From NCBI RefSeq assembly GCF_000188695.1, contig NW_004754923.1, forward strand, positions 935,287 through 945,286: a DNA stretch of 10,000 bases. The letters are read 5' to 3'. A model generated the notes under the pieces. The model saw only the letters and a list, made by a program, of their open reading frames with translations, was not told where the DNA came from and did not search any database. The stretch comes from Salpingoeca rosetta (Eukaryota > Opisthokonta > Choanoflagellata > Craspedida > Salpingoecidae). Each line of letters opens with the position of its first letter. Position 1 is the first letter of the stretch. The translations under genes and the position numbers were made by a program. This document shows, piece by piece, positions 9,945 to 10,000 of the stretch.

Positions 9945-10000
9945 CTGCTCAGGTGCAGGTGTGCACATGTGTGAGCAAAGGTGTGCATGTGTGTGTGTGT

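Overview
This looks like nuclear DNA from a eukaryote. The genes have GT-AG introns, and the intergenic and intronic DNA is full of dinucleotide and triplet microsatellites, (CA)n, (CT)n, (GGT)n and (CAG)n. Many proteins carry homopolymer runs of Gln, His, Asp or Pro. The recognisable genes are a spindle-checkpoint adaptor, an RNase P/MRP subunit, a C/EBP-like bZIP factor and glutamate-cysteine ligase. Together with the compact, GC-leaning sequence, they suggest a unicellular relative of animals and fungi. A choanoflagellate such as Salpingoeca is my best guess, but this is inference and no marker in the window proves it.

Layout. (i) 1-1067, plus strand: the 3' end of an unrecognised coiled-coil gene, two exons split by an intron full of a GGT-type minisatellite. 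(ii) 1605-3060, minus strand: a four-exon Alba-family gene, the RPP25 (p25/Pop6-like) subunit of RNase P/MRP, with a poly-Gln tail. (iii) 3120-5413, plus strand: a two-exon homolog of p31comet (MAD2L1BP), the TRIP13 adaptor that removes MAD2. Its start codon lies only 59 bp from the RPP25 start, head to head. (iv) 6181-8653, minus strand: a two-exon, 723-residue bZIP transcription factor resembling C/EBP, convergent with p31comet. (v) About 9297-9944, minus strand: three exons of the N-terminal part of the glutamate-cysteine ligase catalytic subunit (GCLC). The catalytic remainder is not found between them and the bZIP gene.

All gene models were built by eye from splice-site phase and family resemblance. 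In four of the five genes the exon phases join without a frame error and restore conserved family motifs across the junctions. In the fifth, the unidentified coiled-coil gene, the phase fits and heptad character continues.

The genes are not an operon or a pathway. Their connection is positional: one divergent pair (RPP25/p31comet) that probably shares a promoter, and two convergent pairs (coiled-coil/RPP25 and p31comet/bZIP) with microsatellites in the gap. Long UG/CA/GA repeats sit directly at several predicted splice sites, which is the most unusual structural theme of the window.
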